Below, piece after piece: positions 1 through 5,352 of a stretch of DNA of 5,352 nt; the stretch's first letter is position 1; every line of letters starts with the position of its first letter. The stretch is from positions 1-5,352 of the forward strand of contig CANJIC010000149.1 in NCBI GenBank assembly GCA_947474205.1, given 5' to 3'. Below the pieces are notes generated by a model that saw only the letters and a program-made list of their open reading frames with translations, was not told the origin of the DNA and did no database searches. This DNA comes from Planctomycetaceae bacterium. GTDB taxonomy: Bacteria > Planctomycetota > Phycisphaerae > Phycisphaerales > SM1A02. A program made the position numbers and the translations under genes.

Positions 1-479
1 GAGGGATCGGAAACATTCACTTTCATTTGATCGCGCCATACAACGCGTGTTCCAAAATGTGATCGCAGTGGACGATGCTTCAGACGAAATGGTGTCCCTT
101 GAATTTCTATTTCTGTTTCACGCAGTGGCTTGCCGCTCATCACAACAACGGTGCGAAAGAGTTGCTCTGTTAGTTTCCAATGTTCACACGCGCTCCAGCC
201 GCCGATGTAACTGGGCGTAAATACAACCGAGGCCGTTCGCCAGGGATCTTCTTTCCACAATGCAGGTTGTGTTGCTCCAAGTGGAACCGTGGTGTACAGG
301 CCGCGGCGAACACGTGAAAGCCAGCCACTTGCCGCCAATTGGCGTAGGAGATGCCGGGTGTCGGGCAGTGAAATTTGAAATGCATTGCTGACAGCGCTCA
401 CAGTGAATGGGGTTACCACCTCGCGATGAAGTCGCTCCAAAAACAGGCGGTTTTTCTGGTGAATTCCTTTGGCGGTCAT
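1..479 (-). CDS. AbiEi-family type IV antitoxin / transcriptional regulator, C-terminus cut by window edge
   Basis: The frame is open from an ATG at 479-477 down to base 1, giving 159 residues; the C-terminus lies outside the window. Residues about 8-66 look like the N-terminal winged helix-turn-helix of AbiEi proteins, ending in the typical wing SGWLSRVRRGLYTTVP (51-66). Residues 91-106, YIGGWSACEHWKLTEQ, followed by LFRTVVVMSGK, match the family's characteristic W-S-A-x-x-H-x-x-L-T-E-Q block. The visible part ends at VNVSDP, just where family members usually continue with an ERT-x-x-D segment. In known AbiE systems AbiEi binds inverted repeats in its own promoter and counteracts the nucleotidyltransferase toxin AbiEii, giving phage abortive infection. 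Here an inverted repeat lies 10 bp upstream of the start, which supports autoregulation. A weak GGA at 485-487 could be the ribosome site. The toxin gene is not visible, so a solitary AbiEi-like regulator is possible. Confidence 0.85.
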   Translation of the reverse strand, partial: MTAKGIHQKNRLFLERLHREVVTPFTVSAVSNAFQISLPDTRHLLRQLAASGWLSRVRRGLYTTVPLGATQPALWKEDPWRTASVVFTPSYIGGWSACEHWKLTEQLFRTVVVMSGKPLRETEIEIQGTPFRLKHRPLRSHFGTRVVWRDQMKVNVSDP

Positions 480-488
480 GGTTTATCC

Positions 489-529
489 AAACTGTAGTAT
501 TGACATTTAAATTATCAATATTACAGTTT
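489..529. promoter_or_regulatory. Near-perfect inverted repeat, likely AbiEi operator
   Basis: The left arm AAACTGTAGTATTGA (489-503) and the right arm TCAATATTACAGTTT (515-529) are reverse complements at 14 of 15 positions; the only mismatch is 497/521. The spacer is 11 bp and A/T-rich. The repeat starts 10 bp upstream of the AbiEi start codon and lies just downstream of a candidate extended -10 box. AbiEi proteins are known to bind promoter inverted repeats, so an operator is the best reading. The RNA could also form a hairpin, but there is no T-run typical of a terminator. Confidence 0.7.
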
Positions 530-530
530 T

Positions 531-558
531 AATATACCATGCATTTTACGTGATTCAA
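531..558 (-). promoter_or_regulatory. Candidate sigma70-type promoter of the AbiEi gene
   Basis: On the minus strand a TTGAAT -35-like box (558-553) is followed after 16 bp by TATATT (536-531), which is preceded by TG as an extended -10. This predicts a transcript start near 523-525, inside the right arm of the inverted repeat, and a leader of about 45 nt. A bound repressor on the repeat would cover the start site. An alternative promoter inside the repeat (TTGATA 518-513, TACAGT 496-491, spacer 16) would give an almost leaderless message. Confidence 0.45.
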
Positions 559-610
559 CTGCAAAATTCCCTATTTTTAAGGAGAAAATCGCAAATTTGC
601 ATGAATTTAT

Positions 611-1495
611 TCACCGCATACTGGGCTTCACTGGAATTTGAATCTCGCTCCAGCGATAGCCCGCTTCAATTTGCGGGCCGTTGTAATTCAAGGCGCGCGG
701 CTCGCCCGCGACAACCCACTGATCTTGCTTGGCAAGCGCGTCGCGCAACTTGTCGAGTGCGGTGTTGACTTGCTTCAATCCGTAATTGCCCTGCATGCCC
801 AAACTAATCACGGTCATGGGCGGTAAATCCTTTACTTGCACATTGCTTTCGGCTGGACCCGTTTCGCCCATGTCCGGCGTGCGATACAGAAAACTCATGG
901 TCCATGAACCGCGCTCATCGCTGAGATTGCCTTTGTCATCGCTCATGCCGGTGTAATCCATTTCAACTGGACTCGTCATGGCAATGCCGCGCTTTTGAAT
1001 GTGTTGGAAGAGAGGCCAGAAACTTCTGTTGGAGCCAGCGTTGGTTTTGCCAGTGCTGGTGATTTCAGCGCGGCGCACAAGCGGATAAGACTTGATCTCC
1101 ATGCAGCGCGGCGGAGTTGGCGGCGCGTATCCAACTGGAAGCGGCGCTTCAATTTCATAGTCGCCGCAGACCCAGCCTTCTTTTACTTCTTCGGGAATTG
1201 GCGCGTCGCCACTTAGGCGAACGGCGCTGCCACTTGTCGGGGCGCGAAGTGGCCAAGCGATTGTGGTTGCAGTTGGGTTTGTGGTTGTGTTTGTAATTGT
1301 GGTTGTTGTTGTAGTTGGGGTTTCGATTGCGTTTGACATGGTGCTTGTTGTTGTGGTTGTTGTCGCACTTGCTGGTGCGACAGTTGCATTCGCAGTTGGC
1401 GCAGTCGTTGCAACCGCACTGCTAGAAGTCGAATCATTTTGTGTGGCGCATGCGGTCATGGAACAAAGAACAAGCGTGATGATGGTGAGTTTCAT
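611..1495 (-). CDS. SOUL/HBP-family heme-binding-like lipoprotein with Thr-rich linker
   Basis: This is a 294-residue protein. I chose the ATG at 1495 because it begins a short export signal (MKLTIITLVLCSMTAC) with a lipobox-like MTAC and candidate lipidated Cys16. A longer frame from 1618 would add 41 residues without any signal and overlap the divergent gene. Residues 21-79 are a low-complexity Thr-rich linker (26 of 59 are Thr). Residues about 108-290 resemble the SOUL heme-binding domain: MEIKSYPLVRRAEI (132-145), then FWPLFQHIQKRGIAMTSPVE (159-178), WTMSFLYRTP (198-207) and a C-terminal W-S-E-I-Q-I-P-V strand. SOUL proteins bind heme or other tetrapyrroles, but many bacterial members have no proven ligand, so the function is inferred from family only. 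The likely location is membrane-anchored in the periplasm or at the cell surface. No clear Shine-Dalgarno is visible. The gene is divergent from the aldehyde dehydrogenase gene, separated by 104 bp. Confidence 0.8.
   Translation of the reverse strand: MKLTIITLVLCSMTACATQNDSTSSSAVATTAPTANATVAPASATTTTTTSTMSNAIETPTTTTTTITNTTTNPTATTIAWPLRAPTSGSAVRLSGDAPIPEEVKEGWVCGDYEIEAPLPVGYAPPTPPRCMEIKSYPLVRRAEITSTGKTNAGSNRSFWPLFQHIQKRGIAMTSPVEMDYTGMSDDKGNLSDERGSWTMSFLYRTPDMGETGPAESNVQVKDLPPMTVISLGMQGNYGLKQVNTALDKLRDALAKQDQWVVAGEPRALNYNGPQIEAGYRWSEIQIPVKPSMR
1262..1435 (-). repeat. Low-complexity ACN-codon tract (Thr-rich linker)
   Basis: The minus strand is a run of mostly ACA, ACC, ACT and ACG codons broken by Ala, Ser and Asn codons, and it includes two stretches of six consecutive Thr codons. 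It codes the linker between the lipobox and the SOUL domain. The plus strand reads as GTTGTGGTTGTT-like sequence and gives an artefactual Val-rich open frame. Such tracts are prone to length change by replication slippage. Confidence 0.75.
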
Positions 1496-1599
1496 ACCAA
1501 GGGATTCGACTAAATAAGCTCGGTGGACGCACCCGCTGCCAATTTTTAAACAGCTGTGTTCATCTCCAACTTTGTGGGGTTTTGCGCTAAAGTGCTTGC
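1496..1599. promoter_or_regulatory. Divergent intergenic region between SOUL lipoprotein and ALDH genes
   Basis: These 104 bp must hold the promoters for both divergent genes, unless the lipoprotein start is further upstream. I see no convincing -35/-10 pair on either strand. On the plus strand TAAAGT at 1588-1593 could be a weak -10; if so, transcription would begin at or next to the GTG at 1600 and the message would be leaderless. No Shine-Dalgarno sits at normal spacing before that GTG; the nearest G-run, GTGGGG at 1574-1579, is about 20 nt away. Confidence 0.25.
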
Positions 1600-3063
1600 G
1601 TGTCAACAGCCACGCCATCGCCTAAAGCAGCCAAGTGGGATTACGCCCCCGCTCCTGAAAGTTTCCGCCCCGAAATAAATGCCGATCACGGTCTATATAT
1701 AGATGGCAAGTTTGTGCCGGCCAAAAGCGGGCGCACCATGAATGTAATCAATCCCGCAACGGAAGAGCATTTGACGCGCGTGGCCGAGGCTGGCAAAAGC
1801 GATGTGGACAAGGCGTACAAGGCGGCGCGTAAGGCGCTGCGTGGTTGGTCGCGCATGAAGGCCGGCGAGCGCGGCAAGTTGCTGTTTCGTGTGGCGCGAA
1901 AGTTGCAGGAACGCGCGCGCGAATTTTCCGTACTGGAGACGTTGAACAACGGTAAGCCCATTAAGGAAAGTCGCGATGCGGATATTCCGGAGTCGGCGAA
2001 ACATTTTTTCTACCACGCGGGTTGGTGCGACAAGTTGCGCTACGCGGTTGCTGGTGGACACGAGCCCGGACCAGTTGGCGTTTGCGGACAAATTATTCCG
2101 TGGAACTTTCCGCTGATGATGGCCGCGTGGAAATTGGCGCCGGCGCTTGCGTGCGGCAACACTTGCGTGCTGAAACCCGCGGAGACCACGCCACTCACGG
2201 CGTTGCGTTTGGCGGAACTGTTTCGCGATTGTGATTTTCCGCCGGGCGTTGTGAATATTGTCACGGGTGGCCCCGAGGCTGGCAAAGCCATCGCGCAACA
2301 TGAAGGCTTTGACAAGATCGCGTTCACGGGCAGCACCGAAGTTGGTCGCGGCATTGTGAAAGGTTGCGCGGGCAGACCTGTGCGCCTCACCATGGAACTT
2401 GGCGGCAAGGGCGCTCAACTTATTTTCGCGGATGCGGCCATTGATCAAGCGGTTGAAAGCGCCGTGCTTGGAATTTTCTACAACCAAGGACAAGTGTGTT
2501 GCGCGGGCAGTCGATTGCTGGTTGAGGAATCCATTGCGGATATTTTTCAGGCGAAACTTTTGCATCGCATGGCGTCGCTGCGTATGGGCGACCCCATGGA
2601 CAAGAACACGGATATTGGCGCGATTAATTCTGCGGCGCAGCTGAAGCGCATTGCGGGCTACGTAAAAATTGCGCGCAATGAAGGCGCGGTTGTTCACGAG
2701 TGTGGCGTTGGCGAAATTCCCAAGAAGGGTTTTTGGTGCAAGCCAACCGCGCTTGGCGGAGTGCAACCAGCGCATGTTGTTGCGCGCGAAGAAATTTTTG
2801 GACCAGTGGTGTGCTTAATGACTTTCCGCACGGTGGATGAAGCTGTTGCGCGCGCCAACGACACGCCGTTTGGTTTAAGCGCCGGCGTTTGGACTGAAAA
2901 GAGCGCCAAGATGTTTGATGTTGCTCGGCGGTTGCGCGCGGGCGTGGTGTGGTGCAACGGATTTAATTTGTTCGACGCCGCGAGTCCATTTGGTGGCATG
3001 AAAGAAAGTGGATTTGGCCGCGAGGGTGGTCGACAAGGATTGTTGGAATATTTGGCGCACTGA
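1600..3063 (+). CDS. NAD(P)+-dependent aldehyde dehydrogenase, catalytic subunit of a split ALDH16-like pair
   Basis: This 487-residue protein should oxidise an aldehyde to the carboxylate with NAD(P)+ in the cytoplasm; the substrate is unknown. All core ALDH motifs are present: PWNFP with Asn169, LKPAE with Lys192, FTGSTEVGR (242-250), MELGGK with general base Glu266, NQGQVCCAGSR with catalytic Cys300, EEIFGPV with Glu398, and PFGGMKESGFGRE (463-475). The N-terminal KWDYAPAPES (12-21) is typical of the ALDH subgroup found next to a short partner ALDH. The protein ends at GGRQGLLEYLAH and so lacks the dozen-residue C-terminal oligomerisation strand usual in single-domain ALDHs. I accept the GTG start because homology reaches back to about residue 12, and the first in-frame ATG (1738) would remove conserved sequence. 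A second ALDH-like gene follows 137 bp downstream. ALDH activity is near certain from the motifs; the ALDH16 assignment is inferred from the pairing. Confidence 0.92.
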   Translation: MSTATPSPKAAKWDYAPAPESFRPEINADHGLYIDGKFVPAKSGRTMNVINPATEEHLTRVAEAGKSDVDKAYKAARKALRGWSRMKAGERGKLLFRVARKLQERAREFSVLETLNNGKPIKESRDADIPESAKHFFYHAGWCDKLRYAVAGGHEPGPVGVCGQIIPWNFPLMMAAWKLAPALACGNTCVLKPAETTPLTALRLAELFRDCDFPPGVVNIVTGGPEAGKAIAQHEGFDKIAFTGSTEVGRGIVKGCAGRPVRLTMELGGKGAQLIFADAAIDQAVESAVLGIFYNQGQVCCAGSRLLVEESIADIFQAKLLHRMASLRMGDPMDKNTDIGAINSAAQLKRIAGYVKIARNEGAVVHECGVGEIPKKGFWCKPTALGGVQPAHVVAREEIFGPVVCLMTFRTVDEAVARANDTPFGLSAGVWTEKSAKMFDVARRLRAGVVWCNGFNLFDAASPFGGMKESGFGREGGRQGLLEYLAH

Positions 3064-3160
3064 ATTGCGCGCGTTGAAATTGCTTGCGTTGGGTTGATAC
3101 ATAATTACGCGCGCTGGAATTGCGCGGGCTTGAACGAATAGTTGACGCGTTGAAATGACA
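3063..3160 (+). repeat. Degenerate short repeats, about 40 nt spacing, between the two ALDH genes
   Basis: AATTGCGCGCGTTGAAATTG and the next base (3063-3083) recurs at 3103-3123 with 18 of 21 bases identical and an exact 40-nt offset. A third partial copy, ACGCGTTGAAATGA, lies at 3145-3158. The sequences between the copies also show weak similarity (GGGTTGATACATAATTACGCG against GGGCTTGAACGAATAGTTGA). The second copy contains a 5-bp GC stem (3110-3114 with 3122-3126). The role is unknown: it could be regulator binding sites, an RNA processing element or decayed repeat sequence. A weak promoter-like pair (TTGACG 3142-3147, CATTGT 3165-3170) overlaps the third copy. Confidence 0.5.
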
Positions 3161-3200
3161 TTCACATTGTTGCTTGATGAACGCTTTGAAAGAAATACAC

Positions 3201-4073
3201 ATGACTGAAAGTCGCCTGACAGTTCTTAAGACACACAAACTTTTCATCAAGGGTGCGTTTCCGCGCGGTGAAAGTGGCCGCACGCATCCGCTGCATGACA
3301 AAGACGGCGGCGTGTTGGCGCAGTTGTGCACCGCAAGTCGCAAGGATTTGCGAGAAGCCGTTGAAGCCGCGAAGGCCGCGCAACCATCGTGGGCCGCAGC
3401 CACGCCATATTTGCGCGGACAGATTGTGTATCGCCTGGCGGAAATGATTGAAGGACGCGCTGATGAATTGACCGCGGCGTTGCGCGAAACAACGGGTGCC
3501 AGCGCCAAGAGCGCGCGCGCCGAAGTGAACGCCGCTGTTGATAGAACAATTTGTTTCGCGGGTTGGGCCGACAAATTGGGCAGCGTGCTGGGCAACCAAA
3601 ATTCGGTCGCCGCGCCGTACTGGAATTTCACGGCGCCGGAATCGGTGGGCGTGCTTGGAATCATCGCGCCGGAAGAAGCGCCACTGCTAGGTTTTGTATC
3701 CATGTGGCTGCCCGCCTTGTGCGCCGGCAACACCGTGATTGTGTTGGCAAGCGAAACGTGTCCGCTACCCGCATTGTTGATGGCAGAAAGCATGCCATCA
3801 TCGGATGTGCCGGCGGGCGTGTTTAATTTACTCACGGGGTTCCGCGATGAATTACTGAAACCATTTGCAAGCCACCGCGAAATTGATGGCATTGTTGCGG
3901 CGGTGAACAACGTGCAAGCCACCGTATTGCGCGAGTTAGGCGCTGACAATCTCAAGCGCGTTCGCATTCTTGATGATCGACACGATTGGTCAAGCGCTTC
4001 ATGCGATGGCCCCGATGCGTTTGGCGGCGTGGTGGAATATAAAACCACGTGGCACCCGCAAAGCTCGGAATAA
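3201..4073 (+). CDS. Short ALDH-like protein lacking the catalytic domain (pseudo-ALDH partner)
   Basis: This 290-residue protein has the ALDH coenzyme-domain fold signature but is about 200 residues shorter than a normal ALDH. Family-like landmarks are RLTVLKTHKLFIKGAFP (5-21), the GWADKLG segment (121-127), VGVLGIIAPEEAPLLGFVSM (149-168), AGNTVIVLASE (175-185), VPAGVFNLLTG (203-213) and ELGADNLKRV (245-254). The usual PWNFP is replaced by PEEAP, the KPAE lysine motif by LASE, and the GQxC catalytic cysteine region and EEIFGP motif are absent, so it should be inactive alone. It ends in EYKTTWHP, resembling the C-terminal ALDH oligomerisation strand that the upstream enzyme lacks. Similar short proteins next to a full ALDH are known in actinobacteria, and the order matches the two halves of ALDH16, so this is probably a natural form and not a decayed gene. 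I chose ATG 3201, with a weak GAAAG at 3188-3192, because homology begins at TESRLTVLKT; TTG 3174 and ATG 3177 are alternatives. Confidence 0.8.
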   Translation: MTESRLTVLKTHKLFIKGAFPRGESGRTHPLHDKDGGVLAQLCTASRKDLREAVEAAKAAQPSWAAATPYLRGQIVYRLAEMIEGRADELTAALRETTGASAKSARAEVNAAVDRTICFAGWADKLGSVLGNQNSVAAPYWNFTAPESVGVLGIIAPEEAPLLGFVSMWLPALCAGNTVIVLASETCPLPALLMAESMPSSDVPAGVFNLLTGFRDELLKPFASHREIDGIVAAVNNVQATVLRELGADNLKRVRILDDRHDWSSASCDGPDAFGGVVEYKTTWHPQSSE

Positions 4074-4101
4074 CCGCGCGGATTCAAAAATATAAAATGG
4101 G

Positions 4102-4132
4102 AAAAACCGTGGCAGTGCAACCACTTCACTGC
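4102..4132 (-). terminator. Possible intrinsic terminator of the glycosidase gene
   Basis: On the minus strand GCAGTG (4132-4127) pairs perfectly with CACTGC (4117-4112) across a 9-nt loop. After five bases there is a run of five T (4106-4102), and more T-rich sequence follows. The stem overlaps the stop codon. The stem is short and the T-run is not adjacent, so the call is weak. No comparable T-run follows the hairpin on the plus strand, so it should not end the ALDH transcript. Confidence 0.35.
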
Positions 4133-5352
4133 GCGAAAGATAATTTCACGCTGGTGGGCGAACAGCCTTGCACATCAAAAATGCTCAATGTGTTTGTGGC
4201 GGGCATGGCTTCGGTTGGAAGCTCAATGCGCGCGCGATCATGCAGCGTGTTGTAGTTGCCCACTATTTTTCCATTGAGCAACACGTGTCCGTGGGACAAA
4301 CCTGCGCACACAATAGAAATGGGTCCACTTGAAACGTCAGGCTTGTCGAATGTGGTGGTAAACCAGCGCGGTTCGCCAGGCTTCAACGACTTGATTGACT
4401 TCAGGGGCTGCCACGCGTCAAGCATTTTGCCTGGCATTTCCCAGCGCGCAAAACTCCATGTTGCGTTGTTGGAAAGCGCGGCGCGCGCGGATTGATAGAA
4501 GCGAAGTTGCTTGCACACGTTTTCTATGAATGTGTTCGCGTGCACAATTATTGTTGTGGAGTCGGATTTGCCTGAATTCTTTTTTGCAACTTGTGTGGTT
4601 GCAATCTTGGATTCATCCGCCTGCGCAACCAGTTCATGCTCGCTTGCAACAGGCACCAACACCAACTCATTTGCGCCGTTCTGCAAGCCAATCTTGGAGC
4701 CCTTGGGCGCCGCTTGCAACACCAGCGCGTCGCCAAGTTCGCCGCGCCAATCAATGAAGTCAATCACGGCGCCGTTGAGCAACACCGCGGCGCGCAATGA
4801 AGTTGCCGGCGCGTCAATGGTAATGGCGCCATTGCCGGAATATGTAAATGAAATTTGCGCGGCGCGCGTGGACATGTGGTGACCGGGCGCGACACCTGGG
4901 ATAAACGCGGAGGCCTTGAAGGGATCAACAGCGGGCGAATGAATGACTGTGATTTTTGCTTTCAGCGGCGTGACCGCAAGCGCGTTTCCAAACACGCCAA
5001 CCGCGCGATGTTGATGCGCGAAGTTGGCGCTGGTTCCGCCTTGGCGCGCTAGCAATGTAAGCGTGTGCGCTGGAGATTTTTGATTTGCTTTGGCATTCAG
5101 TTTGGAATTGCTCTTGCCGCCTTTAGATTGACTTGCCGCGCCAACCAACACCGGCATGTTCTTGGCGGCGCTTGATTTGTTTGGCGCAATCTCTAACGGA
5201 AGGGCCGCCGATTTTTCATTGAGCACGCCAAGATATTTTCCATTGAGCCAAGCCTGCATGTAGCCCATCGCCTGCGGAAAGTGCACGCTTTGTGGCGCGC
5301 TGGATTTGCTGTCGGGTGTCCAACTGAGTTTGTACCAACCCCAACCCGCGGC
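4126..5352 (-). CDS. GH35-like beta-galactosidase family protein, C-terminal part (N-terminus beyond window)
   Basis: The frame is open from the right edge to the TGA at 4128-4126, giving 408 residues; a GTG at 5286 is internal, since in-frame sequence AAGWGWYKLSW precedes it. Two regions resemble the galactose-binding-like jelly-roll domains of GH35 beta-galactosidases: GWGWYK (3-8) with FPQAMGYMQAWLNGKYLG (25-42), and PRWFTTTFDKP (328-338) with AGLSHGHVLLNGKIVGNY (350-367), ending in NTLSIFDVQGCSP (387-399). HTLTLLARQGG (96-106) fits the linking segment of that family. The catalytic barrel with its two glutamates would lie further upstream and is not visible, so activity cannot be judged. 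Residues about 70-95 and 243-265 are Lys/Ser/Asn/Ala-rich low-complexity inserts unusual for this fold. The likely role is cleavage of beta-galactosides in polysaccharides. It could instead belong to another glycosidase family with similar jelly rolls. It converges on the ALDH pair, separated by 52 bp. Confidence 0.65.
   Translation of the reverse strand, partial: AAGWGWYKLSWTPDSKSSAPQSVHFPQAMGYMQAWLNGKYLGVLNEKSAALPLEIAPNKSSAAKNMPVLVGAASQSKGGKSNSKLNAKANQKSPAHTLTLLARQGGTSANFAHQHRAVGVFGNALAVTPLKAKITVIHSPAVDPFKASAFIPGVAPGHHMSTRAAQISFTYSGNGAITIDAPATSLRAAVLLNGAVIDFIDWRGELGDALVLQAAPKGSKIGLQNGANELVLVPVASEHELVAQADESKIATTQVAKKNSGKSDSTTIIVHANTFIENVCKQLRFYQSARAALSNNATWSFARWEMPGKMLDAWQPLKSIKSLKPGEPRWFTTTFDKPDVSSGPISIVCAGLSHGHVLLNGKIVGNYNTLHDRARIELPTEAMPATNTLSIFDVQGCSPTSVKLSFAQ

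Noticed and set aside
591..600. Palindrome GCAAATTTGC as a terminator for the lipoprotein gene
   Set aside because: It is self-complementary with no loop, A/T-rich and has no adjacent T-run of useful length; a hairpin would be very weak.
1263..1517. Plus-strand open frame encoding a Val-rich, membrane-like 84-residue peptide
   Set aside because: It is the complement of the Thr-rich ACN-codon tract of the SOUL lipoprotein; runs of GTN codons give Val by accident.
1496..1618. Upstream extension of the SOUL lipoprotein to a start at 1618
   Set aside because: The added 41 residues lack a signal peptide and overlap the ALDH start, whereas the Met at 1495 begins a hydrophobic signal with a lipobox.
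1693..2775. Long minus-strand open frame (360 residues) inside the ALDH gene
   Set aside because: It is antisense to a gene with all ALDH motifs, and its Arg/His/Ala/Asn-rich translation resembles no family; a composition effect.
3201..4073. Short ALDH-like gene as a truncated pseudogene
   Set aside because: The frame is intact, the protein ends with a conserved-looking tail, and the length and motif losses match known short partner ALDHs and the ALDH16 second domain.
4074..4081. CCGCGCGG directly after the short ALDH stop as a terminator stem
   Set aside because: It is an 8-bp palindrome without room for a loop, and only A-rich sequence follows on the plus strand.
2963..4129. Long minus-strand open frame (388 residues) across the short ALDH gene
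   Set aside because: It overlaps two well-supported plus-strand genes and the gap between them, and its Ser/Ala/Asn-rich translation has no recognisable domain.

Overview
This 5.35 kb bacterial window holds five protein genes, two of them cut by the window edges. The base composition is moderate, with many GCGCG words. The gene mix is a Thr-rich SOUL-type lipoprotein, a two-gene ALDH16-like aldehyde dehydrogenase, a GH35-like glycosidase and an AbiEi antitoxin, and one gene starts with GTG. This would suit a free-living heterotroph of the Planctomycetota/Verrucomicrobiota type, but that is an inference from style and no marker gene fixes the taxon.

Left part (1-610): a minus-strand gene runs off the left edge. 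It was read by hand from 479 down to 1 and encodes the N-terminal about 159 residues of an AbiEi-family (type IV toxin-antitoxin) antitoxin or regulator. Just upstream, at 489-529, is an inverted repeat with 15-bp arms and one mismatch. It lies next to a good extended -10 promoter, the layout expected for autoregulation. A partner AbiEii toxin, if present, would lie to the left of the window.

Middle (611-4073): a minus-strand lipoprotein with a SOUL/HBP heme-binding-like domain (611-1495) is divergent from a plus-strand pair of aldehyde dehydrogenase genes. The first (1600-3063) is a catalytically complete ALDH. The second (3201-4073) is a short ALDH-like protein without the catalytic domain. 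Together they look like a split ALDH16, an architecture otherwise known as one long polypeptide with an active and a degenerate ALDH domain. The 137-bp gap between them contains degenerate repeats spaced about 40 and 36 nt apart.

Right part (4074-5352): a minus-strand gene converges on the ALDH pair and extends beyond the right edge. It encodes the C-terminal 408 residues of a glycoside hydrolase resembling the jelly-roll (galactose-binding-like) domains of GH35 beta-galactosidases, with Lys/Ser/Asn-rich low-complexity inserts. A hairpin followed by a T-run lies at its 3' end.

Apart from the ALDH pair, the genes show no obvious shared pathway. The points most worth a second look are the split ALDH16 pair and the AbiEi operator.
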